In this document: positions 1 through 4,307 of the stretch, piece after piece
Layout: every line of letters starts with the position of its first letter
Numbering within the stretch: the stretch's first letter is position 1
NCBI GenBank assembly: GCA_023267515.1
Contig: JAHFNF010000036.1
Coordinates: 1 to 7,030 of the forward strand
Length of the DNA: 7,030 nucleotides
Origin: Candidatus Nomurabacteria bacterium
Lineage (GTDB): Bacteria; Patescibacteriota; Minisyncoccia; Phycocordibacterales; UBA9973
Direction: 5' to 3'
The notes under the pieces: model-generated
Databases searched by the model: none
The model's input: only the letters and a program-made list of their open reading frames with translations
What the model was told of the DNA's origin: nothing
Translations under genes and position numbers: made by a program

Positions 1-314
1 TTCGCATCATAGCTTGCGTCATCCACTGGTGGCACAGGATTATTTGGCATATCAGCAAAAGCGACGACTCCTCCGTTTATTGCCGCTTCGCCAGCTGATT
101 TGAAATCTTCTTTGTAATCTTGCGCGTGGCTTGTATCTTCACGAGCGTGCACGTGTAAATCAATGAATCCTGGAAAAATCAATTCGTCCTTAAAAACAAA
201 ATCGGCTTGCCCTTCCGGCTTGCCGATTTTGTTTATGGTTCCGCTTTCATCAATTTCAATTCGTCCGCGGAAAACCTTGTCCTTATTTACAATATTTCCT
301 TCTATTGTGAGCAT
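1..314 (-). CDS. pyrC: Dihydroorotase-type amidohydrolase, N-terminal part (cut by window edge)
   Basis: The reading frame starts at the ATG at 314-312 and stays open to the left edge, giving 104 residues of a protein that should be roughly 400 long. Seen: a short beta-rich opening (about residues 1-48), then PGFIDLHVHARED at 48-60, which holds the D-x-H-x-H-x-R metal-binding motif (Asp52, His54, His56, Arg58), then GGVVAFADMPNNP at 81-93. In the cyclic amidohydrolase family these are the first metal ligands of the TIM barrel and the strand leading to the MPN substrate-binding segment typical of class I dihydroorotases. Dihydroorotase interconverts carbamoyl-aspartate and dihydroorotate in cytosolic pyrimidine synthesis. 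Allantoinase and hydantoinase share these motifs, and the discriminating C-terminal half is missing, so the family is secure but the exact substrate is not. There is no SD upstream; only a weak promoter candidate is visible. Confidence 0.8.
   Translation of the reverse strand, partial: MLTIEGNIVNKDKVFRGRIEIDESGTINKIGKPEGQADFVFKDELIFPGFIDLHVHAREDTSHAQDYKEDFKSAGEAAINGGVVAFADMPNNPVPPVDDASYDA
196..232 (-). repeat. Inverted repeat inside the dihydroorotase-like CDS
   Basis: Two 16-nt arms (196-211 and 217-232) are inverted copies matching at 14 of 16 positions, separated by 5 nt; the outer 11 bp (ACAAAATCGGC / GCCGATTTTGT) pair perfectly. The segment encodes about residues 28-40. The resulting mRNA hairpin would sit about 80 nt into the message. 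Function unknown; it may be a chance result of repeated Gly-Lys/Ala-Asp codons. Confidence 0.6.
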
Positions 315-339
315 AATGGATGTTTACACATTGTTTAAG

Positions 340-367
340 ATGGTAGCATTTTAAAAAATCAAAGCAA
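340..367 (-). promoter_or_regulatory. Possible promoter of the dihydroorotase-like gene
   Basis: On the minus strand TTGCTT (367-362) and TACCAT (345-340) are 16 nt apart, matching the sigma-70 consensus only partly. The predicted start near 333 would give a leader of about 20 nt without an SD. Weak candidate; chosen because a terminator lies just upstream, so the gene needs its own promoter. Confidence 0.3.
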
Positions 368-385
368 GCGCGATTTTACTAACAA

Positions 386-394
386 TGTGGAAAA
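386..394 (-). promoter_or_regulatory. DnaA-box-like 9-mer (TTTTCCACA)
   Basis: The minus strand reads TTTTCCACA, which fits the degenerate bacterial DnaA box TTWTNCACA. It lies between the dihydroorotase-like promoter candidate and the upstream terminator. Sites of this degeneracy can occur by chance about once in two windows of this size, so on its own it is weak. Confidence 0.25.
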
Positions 395-423
395 CAAAAA
401 AGCCGACCACTAGGATCGGCTTT
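391..423 (-). terminator. Rho-independent terminator of the hydrolase-like gene
   Basis: Read on the minus strand, AAAGCCGA (423-416) and TCGGCTTT (406-399) form an 8-bp stem with a 9-nt loop, followed by a T-rich run (TTTTTTGTTTT across 401-391). It lies about 20 nt after the TAA at 444-442. Confidence 0.8.
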
Positions 424-441
424 AGTTTTATCAAGATGGAA

Positions 442-1209
442 TTACTTGTTTTCACTAAAGAACTTAAATATCAGCTCCATCATTGGCTGATACTCTGGTG
501 ACTCTCCGATAGGAGCATCGCTCATTGTTGGAAATTCAACTTTTGTTAGACCTGGTATAGCTTGCGTGAGCTCTCTTTGCCTTTCGATTTTATAATCAGA
601 ATTACCACTAGCAATTTGAAGCATTTTACCTTTGTGCTGTTTGACTATAGAAACTAATGAGGCAGGAGCATTACGCTGCAACTCTTCGCAATCCAAATTT
701 ACAAAGTCCCGATATTTCCTTAGAAAAATCTTTTGTATTGCTGGGTCATTCCACCCAACACTTGCCGCAGTATTATATAGGATTAGTGGCAACGAGTTGA
801 AACTAGTCTTTCCCATTGCTTCTGTCGCAATAGCTCCACCAGTGCACATTCCTATAACACCAACAAGTTCTTGTTTCTGACTAATTGCTTTCAAAGCTTC
901 TATTACTGCATCAACACTACCACTATATGAATACTTATCTCCTTCCCGATCAGGACCAGAAAAAAGAAAATAAAGAATAGAAGCTTTGCTTGGATCTTGT
1001 CCTGAAAGTATCAGGTAATAAACATGAAACTTTTCTGATAAGTCGTCACAGAACTTGTCTATCCGACTTGATGCTTCACCATATTTAGTCGACTTAGCAA
1101 AATATCCGGCAGAGTTGGGAACAATAAGTATTGCTTTTTTTGAACTTGCATCCTTACATTGGCAGTAAAGAAAATACGAGGAGTTGTTTAATCTGATAGT
1201 TGTTTTCAT
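442..1209 (-). CDS. Alpha/beta-hydrolase-like protein with GMCTGG nucleophile elbow
   Basis: 255 residues. Seen: an early beta strand KAILIVPNSAG (25-35), then VGVIGMCTGGAIA (116-128), which looks like the nucleophile elbow of an alpha/beta hydrolase with Cys122 in place of the usual Ser, and a downstream GNSD (202-205) where the acid residue normally follows strand 7. The G-x-C-x-G-G form is known from dienelactone hydrolases. I see no His in the last 60 residues where the catalytic His should be, so the protein may be inactive or use another geometry. There is no signal peptide or membrane segment, so it is probably cytosolic. The ATG at 1209 is the only sensible start; no SD precedes it. 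It is monocistronic with its own promoter and terminator, and divergent from the TrmB-type regulator, which may control it. Substrate unknown. Fold assignment is moderately sure, function is not. Confidence 0.7.
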   Translation of the reverse strand: MKTTIRLNNSSYFLYCQCKDASSKKAILIVPNSAGYFAKSTKYGEASSRIDKFCDDLSEKFHVYYLILSGQDPSKASILYFLFSGPDREGDKYSYSGSVDAVIEALKAISQKQELVGVIGMCTGGAIATEAMGKTSFNSLPLILYNTAASVGWNDPAIQKIFLRKYRDFVNLDCEELQRNAPASLVSIVKQHKGKMLQIASGNSDYKIERQRELTQAIPGLTKVEFPTMSDAPIGESPEYQPMMELIFKFFSENK

Positions 1210-1223
1210 AGGATTTAGATTTA

Positions 1224-1265
1224 ATTGGTTAGTCGGGGCTTCTAGAATTGCCCCGCGGAACCAAT
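1224..1265 (-). promoter_or_regulatory. Long 5'-leader hairpin upstream of the hydrolase-like gene
   Basis: ATTGGTT/AACCAAT (7 bp) and CGGGGC/GCCCCG (6 bp) stack into one stem interrupted by a symmetric 3x3 internal loop, with a 10-nt apical loop containing TTCTAGAA. It lies inside the predicted leader, ending 15 nt before the ATG. On the minus strand no T-run follows, so it is not a standard terminator in that direction. It may be an mRNA stabiliser or a protein-binding leader element; no known riboswitch class is recognised. Confidence 0.6.
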
Positions 1266-1291
1266 CAAATCTTTTTTCAAATAACTTTTAC

Positions 1292-1300
1292 TGTGGATAG
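1292..1300 (-). promoter_or_regulatory. DnaA-box-like 9-mer (CTATCCACA)
   Basis: The minus strand reads CTATCCACA, one mismatch from TTATCCACA. It overlaps the end of the hydrolase -10 box and its predicted transcription start, a position where a bound protein would repress. Confidence 0.3.
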
Positions 1301-1327
1301 TATAGCAAGGTTTTTTGTATTTGTCAA
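1299..1327 (-). promoter_or_regulatory. Sigma-70-type promoter of the hydrolase-like gene
   Basis: On the minus strand a perfect TTGACA (1327-1322) and TATACT (1304-1299) are 17 nt apart. The predicted start is near 1292, which leaves a leader of about 83 nt before the ATG at 1209. The -35/-10 cores are identical to those of the divergent TrmB-type gene. Confidence 0.85.
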
Positions 1328-1418
1328 GTAGATTTAACAAAGTATTTTTATTTATAGAAATAATTACTTACGCAGGTGAAAAAATATCTTTAATTACAAA
1401 GCTATTCTACTAATTTGC

Positions 1419-1427
1419 TTATCCACA
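1419..1427 (+). promoter_or_regulatory. DnaA box, exact TTATCCACA
   Basis: Exact match to the strong bacterial DnaA box, 17 nt upstream of the -35 of the TrmB-type gene. It is opposite in orientation to the near-match at 1292-1300, and the roughly 120 bp between them are very AT-rich. An exact match is expected by chance about 0.05 times in a window of this length, but binding is unproven. Confidence 0.4.
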
Positions 1428-1432
1428 TATCT

Positions 1433-1450
1433 TGTCAAAGTAGCTTGACA
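1433..1450 (+). promoter_or_regulatory. Inverted-repeat operator candidate over the trmB-like -35 box
   Basis: TGTCAA and TTGACA are perfect 6-bp inverted arms with a 6-nt spacer. The right arm is the -35 box itself, so a dimeric regulator bound here would block RNA polymerase. Autoregulation by the TrmB-type protein is the obvious hypothesis; part of the symmetry follows simply from the -35 sequence. Confidence 0.45.
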
Positions 1451-1473
1451 CAAACTAGATTTGGGTATATACT
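1445..1473 (+). promoter_or_regulatory. Sigma-70-type promoter of the TrmB-like gene, leaderless arrangement
   Basis: TTGACA (1445-1450) and TATACT (1468-1473) with a 17-nt spacer. Only 6 nt (TGAGGT) separate the -10 from the ATG at 1480, so transcription should begin at or next to the A of the start codon. Confidence 0.9.
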
Positions 1474-1479
1474 TGAGGT

Positions 1480-2238
1480 ATGGTTAGTAAAGATCAATTA
1501 AAAGATTTAGGGTTCACAGAGAATGAAGCACGGGTCTACCTCGCCCTTTTAGAGCTGGGACCTGCGACGACTACGGAGATTGGAAGATTAGCAAAAATTA
1601 ATCGCACCACCGGCTACGCAGTTTTGGAATCTTTAGCCAGCCAAGGGTTGGTAAATCCTATCGGAGAAACAAAAATTCAAAAGTTTGCTGCAGAAAATCC
1701 TGAAAATGTTGTTTCCTTTTTAGAAAATAAAGTAAAAGAGAATCAGGAAAAACTCAGACACGCTCAAATCTTACTGCCAGAGCTTTTATCTGTATATAAT
1801 ACGAAAGAAAAACCAAAAGTGAAATTTTATGAGGGGGTTGAAAGATTAAAAGAAGCTTTTGAAGATACTTTAACGACCAAAGGTGAACTTTTGGCGTACG
1901 CTGTAGGTACTGATATGTTCAAAACGATAAGCCGTGAGTATTTTCAAGATTATACTAAAAGAAAAGTAGATAGGAACATCAAAGTCAGAGTAATTGCCCC
2001 GGACGACGCAGAAAGCCGAGCTGTGGTTACTCGTGATAAAGAAGAACTACGTGAATCACGGCTTGTTCCAAAAGATAAATTCTATTTTTCTGTAGAGACA
2101 AATATATATAACAACAAAGTAATTTCTATCTCTTGGAAGGAAAAATTCGCGGTAATTGTTGAAAGTGAGGAAATCGCTAGTGCCCAGAGAAAAATCTTTG
2201 AATTAGCTTGGATTGGGACTAAACAATTGCAAAGTTAG
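1480..2238 (+). CDS. TrmB-family transcriptional regulator
   Basis: 252 residues, the usual length for the family. The N-terminus is a winged helix-turn-helix: LKDLGFTENEARVYLALLELG (7-27), then ATTTEIGRLAKINRTTGYAVLESLASQGLV (29-58), with the recognition helix near residues 40-55. A charged coiled-coil linker follows (about 78-110), then a C-terminal effector-type domain starting around KVKFYEGVERLKEAFEDTL (113-131) and ending near 248. TrmB proteins control sugar or other metabolic genes in archaea; related proteins occur in bacteria, mostly with unknown ligands, and none can be named here. It probably acts in the cytosol as a DNA-bound dimer. The gene is divergent from the hydrolase-like gene, and an inverted repeat overlaps its own promoter, suggesting autoregulation and possibly control of the neighbour. 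No terminator lies directly after its TAG; the small-RNA terminator at 2379-2412 would stop read-through. Confidence 0.88.
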   Translation: MVSKDQLKDLGFTENEARVYLALLELGPATTTEIGRLAKINRTTGYAVLESLASQGLVNPIGETKIQKFAAENPENVVSFLENKVKENQEKLRHAQILLPELLSVYNTKEKPKVKFYEGVERLKEAFEDTLTTKGELLAYAVGTDMFKTISREYFQDYTKRKVDRNIKVRVIAPDDAESRAVVTRDKEELRESRLVPKDKFYFSVETNIYNNKVISISWKEKFAVIVESEEIASAQRKIFELAWIGTKQLQS

Positions 2239-2241
2239 GGC

Positions 2242-2269
2242 TTGACAGATTTTTTAACTTTGCTATACT
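2242..2269 (+). promoter_or_regulatory. Sigma-70-type promoter of the small RNA unit
   Basis: TTGACA (2242-2247) and TATACT (2264-2269) with a 16-nt spacer, beginning 3 nt after the TrmB-type stop codon. The predicted start is near 2276. The same -35/-10 cores serve the hydrolase and TrmB-type genes, and the sequence just upstream (CAAAGTTAGGGCTTGACA) resembles the one at the trmB-like promoter (CAAAGTAGCTTGACA). Confidence 0.85.
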
Positions 2270-2275
2270 GCTTCT

Positions 2276-2412
2276 GACATTAGTTTTTGATTTTGTGGTT
2301 AGTTTATATTAGCGGCAGTAGAACACACTCCGTGCGTCTCGTCAGGTAAACTCAGCATGTTGTTCCTGTCGCCTTCCGAGCCCCCATTGTGAAAACAGTG
2401 GGGTGCTTTTTT
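2276..2412 (+). ncRNA. Candidate orphan small RNA, about 135 nt
   Basis: A strong promoter and a strong intrinsic terminator bracket a stretch with no convincing ORF, which is the layout of a stand-alone small RNA gene. By eye it folds: GGCAGTAGAACA (from about 2314) pairs, with mismatches and a bulge, to TGTTCCTGTCGCC (ending 2373), and within that CGTGC pairs to GCATG (2355-2359 region) around an apical loop containing GTCAGGTAAACTC. I compared it mentally with the SRP, 6S, tmRNA and RNase P RNAs and it does not match: the SRP GGAAGGNAGCA loop is absent and it is too short for the last two. The following clpP gene has its own promoter, so this is more likely an independent RNA than a clpP leader, though attenuation of read-through is possible. 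Confidence 0.6.
2379..2412 (+). terminator. Rho-independent terminator of the small RNA unit
   Basis: Left arm AGCCCCCATTG (2379-2389) pairs with CAGTGGGG plus GCT (2396-2407), with one bulged T and one G-T wobble, and a TGAAAA loop. TTTTTT (2407-2412) follows. It also ends any read-through from the TrmB-type gene. Confidence 0.9.
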
Positions 2413-2418
2413 ATTTAC

Positions 2419-2446
2419 TTGAAAAAAGCTTAAAAAGGTATATTAT
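2419..2446 (+). promoter_or_regulatory. Promoter of clpP, leaderless arrangement
   Basis: TTGAAA (2419-2424) and TATTAT (2441-2446) with a 16-nt spacer; the -10 lies in a run of alternating T and A, so its register could shift by a few bases. The chosen -10 ends 6 nt before the ATG at 2453. Confidence 0.7.
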
Positions 2447-2452
2447 ATAGGT

Positions 2453-3052
2453 ATGTTAATACCGACAGTCATAGAAAAATCACAGTTTGGCGAAAGGGCT
2501 TACGATATTTACTCTCGCCTTTTAAGAGAGCGGATTATTTTCCTTGCTGGACCGATTGATGACAATACGGCAAATATCGTCATTGCTCAGCTCTTATTTT
2601 TGGAGTCCGAAGATCCAAAAAAGGATATTTTTCTATATGTAAACTCCCCTGGTGGATCGGTCACTTCCACGCTCGCTATTGTAGACACTATGAATCACGT
2701 CCGCCCAGATGTCTCCACTTTTTGCGTAGGCCTCGCCGCTTCTGGCGCCGCGATTATTTTATCGGCTGGCAAAAAGGGCAAGCGCTATATTCTGCCAAAT
2801 GCCGAAGTGATGATTCACCAACCGCTTGGTGGCGTAGAAGGCCAGGCATCAGACATTGCGATTTCTGCCAAACATATTTTAAAGACGAAAGATAATTTAA
2901 ATAAACTAATGGCGAAAAATACAGGCAAAACTTTTGCTCAAATAGAAAAAGATGTAGAGCGTGACTTCTTTATGGACGCCACGGAGGCCAAAGCCTATGG
3001 CATCATTGACGAAATCGTCACTAAATCTAAAGCAGTAAATGGATCAAAATAA
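2453..3052 (+). CDS. clpP: ATP-dependent Clp protease proteolytic subunit ClpP
   Basis: 199 residues, full length for ClpP. The serine-protease triad is intact: Ser97 in GLAASGAA (93-100), His122 in MIHQP (120-124) and Asp171 in ERDFFM (169-174), the same numbers as mature E. coli ClpP. Other family hallmarks are [11 protein letters not shown] (26-36), the oxyanion-side YVNSPGGSV (62-70) and a handle region at 127-165. The catalytic segment reads ASGAA where textbook ClpPs have ASMGA. ClpP forms a 14-mer chamber in the cytosol that degrades proteins fed by Clp/Hsp100 unfoldases, but no clpX or clpA lies in the window. The ATG at 2453 gives the canonical N-terminus with no extra propeptide and sits directly after the promoter, predicting a leaderless mRNA. 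There is no terminator after the TAA; the next promoter begins 4 nt later. Confidence 0.98.
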   Translation: MLIPTVIEKSQFGERAYDIYSRLLRERIIFLAGPIDDNTANIVIAQLLFLESEDPKKDIFLYVNSPGGSVTSTLAIVDTMNHVRPDVSTFCVGLAASGAAIILSAGKKGKRYILPNAEVMIHQPLGGVEGQASDIAISAKHILKTKDNLNKLMAKNTGKTFAQIEKDVERDFFMDATEAKAYGIIDEIVTKSKAVNGSK

Positions 3053-3056
3053 GGGG

Positions 3057-3084
3057 TTGACTTTTTTTAGTCTATGGTTATAAT
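3057..3084 (+). promoter_or_regulatory. Promoter of the kinase-like gene, leaderless arrangement
   Basis: TTGACT (3057-3062) and a perfect TATAAT (3079-3084) with a 16-nt spacer; the 6 nt GCATGA then lead to the ATG at 3091. Two earlier ATGs in this stretch open frames that stop within a few codons. Confidence 0.87.
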
Positions 3085-3090
3085 GCATGA

Positions 3091-4080
3091 ATGCTTAGCC
3101 CTGGGATAACATTCTTGAATAGGCCTTGGCTTTCCGAACATAGTATAGATAGAAAACACAACAAGAAACGCCTTCTTTTAGTTTCCTATATTCAAAAATA
3201 TCTTGCTACTAATAAAATATTTAAAAATGACTTTATTAGAGTCTCTTTTTTCCACTTGGGGATGTCTTCTCTTGTTACTCTCATTAAAACAAAAAAACGA
3301 AAATATGTACTTAAAATCATATTACGGGAGCATCAGAGAAGGCAGGCGCGCTTTTTAAATGCTTGGAAAAATGTCGGTGTTTCTGTTCCCAGAATATATG
3401 AGACAGGAAAGATAATGAACCTACCCTACATTCTAATGGAGTTTGTGGACGCAGAAACCTTAAACAAAACCCCTAAAAAAAAATTACTGAAAATGAAGAC
3501 ATTTAAAAGAATGGGGAAAATTTTGCAAAAAATACATAAAAGTTCTTCCAGAGGATATGGGCTCCCTATTAAAGAAAATACTGGGAAATATAAAAAATTC
3601 AAAAATTGGCTTCTAAAAAACCCTACTTTAAAAGAACAGTTCGCATATGTCAGAGAACATAAACTATTACCCTACAATGTATACGGTTCACTTGACGAAG
3701 CCATTGCAGTCTTGATTGATTATGTAGGAAAGAACCAAAAAAGCACATACTGTCACTGGGATTTTTCACCGGGAAATATTTTCAACACCAAAAATTTAAC
3801 TACTTTTGATCCAGCTACTAACTTCAACCATCCATACTTAGACCTTGCAAAATCTGTTGTCCAAACTTTTGCTACTTTACCTTCATTTGAAGCCACTGAT
3901 CAGATAATTGAAGGCTACTTTGAAAACAACAAGCTGCTTTTTGACCCGAAAGTTTTGCAGGCTGGTGTACTTTTAACTTGTCATATGAAATTCCTTTACT
4001 GGCATAAGACCAAAGCTAAAAATAGAATAAACAACTTAAAAAAATACCTGCTGGCAAATAAAGCTTACTTAAAAACATAA
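3091..4080 (+). CDS. Aminoglycoside phosphotransferase/choline kinase-like protein
   Basis: 329 residues with a protein-kinase-like fold of the APH family. Seen in order: N-lobe with YVLKII (72-77, Lys75 as the likely ATP-binding lysine), hinge-like YILMEFVDAETL (113-124), helix TFKRMGKILQKIHKSS (137-152), catalytic loop HWDFSPGNIF (222-231; Asp224 as catalytic base, Asn229 as metal ligand), and FDPATNFNHPYLDLAKS (239-255), where Asp240 stands for the DFG aspartate. APH-family kinases transfer ATP phosphate to small hydroxylated compounds such as antibiotics, choline or sugars; the substrate here cannot be told, and resistance should not be assumed. The usual HGD is HWD, which is uncommon. 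It is Lys/Asn-rich and visibly more AT-rich than clpP and the RNase Y gene, so it may have been acquired. The residues before about 25 are poorly typical of the family, but the promoter position supports this start. No terminator follows the TAA. Confidence 0.82.
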   Translation: MLSPGITFLNRPWLSEHSIDRKHNKKRLLLVSYIQKYLATNKIFKNDFIRVSFFHLGMSSLVTLIKTKKRKYVLKIILREHQRRQARFLNAWKNVGVSVPRIYETGKIMNLPYILMEFVDAETLNKTPKKKLLKMKTFKRMGKILQKIHKSSSRGYGLPIKENTGKYKKFKNWLLKNPTLKEQFAYVREHKLLPYNVYGSLDEAIAVLIDYVGKNQKSTYCHWDFSPGNIFNTKNLTTFDPATNFNHPYLDLAKSVVQTFATLPSFEATDQIIEGYFENNKLLFDPKVLQAGVLLTCHMKFLYWHKTKAKNRINNLKKYLLANKAYLKT

Positions 4081-4108
4081 AATACTTAGCTACGTTCAAA
4101 TAAATAAG

Positions 4109-4288
4109 TCAAATTTCTCTTTCATAGACAAAAAATGGGGCATCTGATATATTAAAGATGTTGACATTTACAAATTTATTTTCAATTGGTTTACCGGAAT
4201 ATCCCATATTATGAAGCGTTTTAAGGTAGATTTTCAAATCTTTAATAGGAAAGAAATGAACCCACAAATATAATAGTGGCGTGTTCCC
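4109..4288 (-). pseudogene. Decayed gene remnant: C-terminal fragment, possibly of a methyltransferase
   Basis: The minus strand carries an open frame from just after a TAG (4291-4289) to a TGA (4111-4109), 59 residues with no good start codon. It reads like a real protein C-terminus rather than noise: LLYLWVHFFPIKDLKIYL (5-22), then HNMGYSGKPIENKF (26-39), and a final beta-hairpin-like NVNIFNISDAPFFVYERE. A helix, a G-Y turn and two closing strands ending in FFVYERE recall the tail of class I SAM-dependent methyltransferases, but the methyl-donor site would lie in the missing part, so this assignment is a guess. The upstream part has been lost, apparently where the RNase Y leader begins. The likely RNase Y -10 box lies within the remnant. 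Apart from this and the RNase Y promoter the 227-bp gap holds nothing else I recognise. Confidence 0.5.
4246..4274 (+). promoter_or_regulatory. Probable promoter of the RNase Y gene
   Basis: A perfect TATAAT at 4269-4274 lies 33 nt before the ATG. The -35 position (TAGGAA, 17 nt upstream) is poor. The predicted start is near 4281, leaving a leader of about 27 nt. Confidence 0.5.
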
Positions 4289-4290
4289 CT

Positions 4291-4306
4291 AGACCGACAA
4301 AGGTCT
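4291..4306 (+). promoter_or_regulatory. Leader hairpin overlapping the RNase Y ribosome binding site
   Basis: AGACC (4291-4295) and GGTCT (4302-4306) form a 5-bp stem around GACAAA, ending 1 nt before the ATG. The only SD-like sequence, AAAGG (4299-4303), is split between loop and stem, so folding could limit ribosome access. The stem is short and may be marginally stable. Confidence 0.45.
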
Positions 4307-4307
4307 T

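Noticed and set aside
163..354. 63-codon plus-strand ORF
   Set aside because: It lies antisense to the dihydroorotase-like coding region, which carries clear family motifs; the plus-strand translation has no recognisable pattern.
632..880. 82-codon plus-strand ORF
   Set aside because: Shadow of the hydrolase-like gene on the other strand; no promoter or SD and no protein-like pattern.
1290..1430. Replication origin
   Set aside because: Two DnaA-like boxes and AT-rich DNA are suggestive, but there is no dnaA or dnaN nearby and no box cluster; a divergent promoter region explains the AT-richness.
2357..2392. 11-codon ORF (MLFLSPSEPPL) inside the small RNA unit
   Set aside because: No SD, and it ends inside the terminator loop; it lacks the codon runs of an attenuation leader peptide. 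A coding role cannot be excluded but is not supported.
2276..2412. SRP RNA, 6S RNA or tmRNA
   Set aside because: The stretch GTCAGGT recalls SRP RNA, but the GGAAGGNAGCA loop that should follow is missing; there is no 6S-like central bubble that I can draw, and it is far too short for tmRNA.
4081..4111. TGA recoded as glycine, letting the remnant frame continue
   Set aside because: Reading through the TGA leads into the antisense of the kinase-like gene with no sensible protein, and all full-length genes fit the standard code.
4256..4273. Five-codon ORF (MNPQI) with an AGGA upstream, before rny
   Set aside because: It lies upstream of the likely rny transcription start and inside the minus-strand remnant; probably chance.
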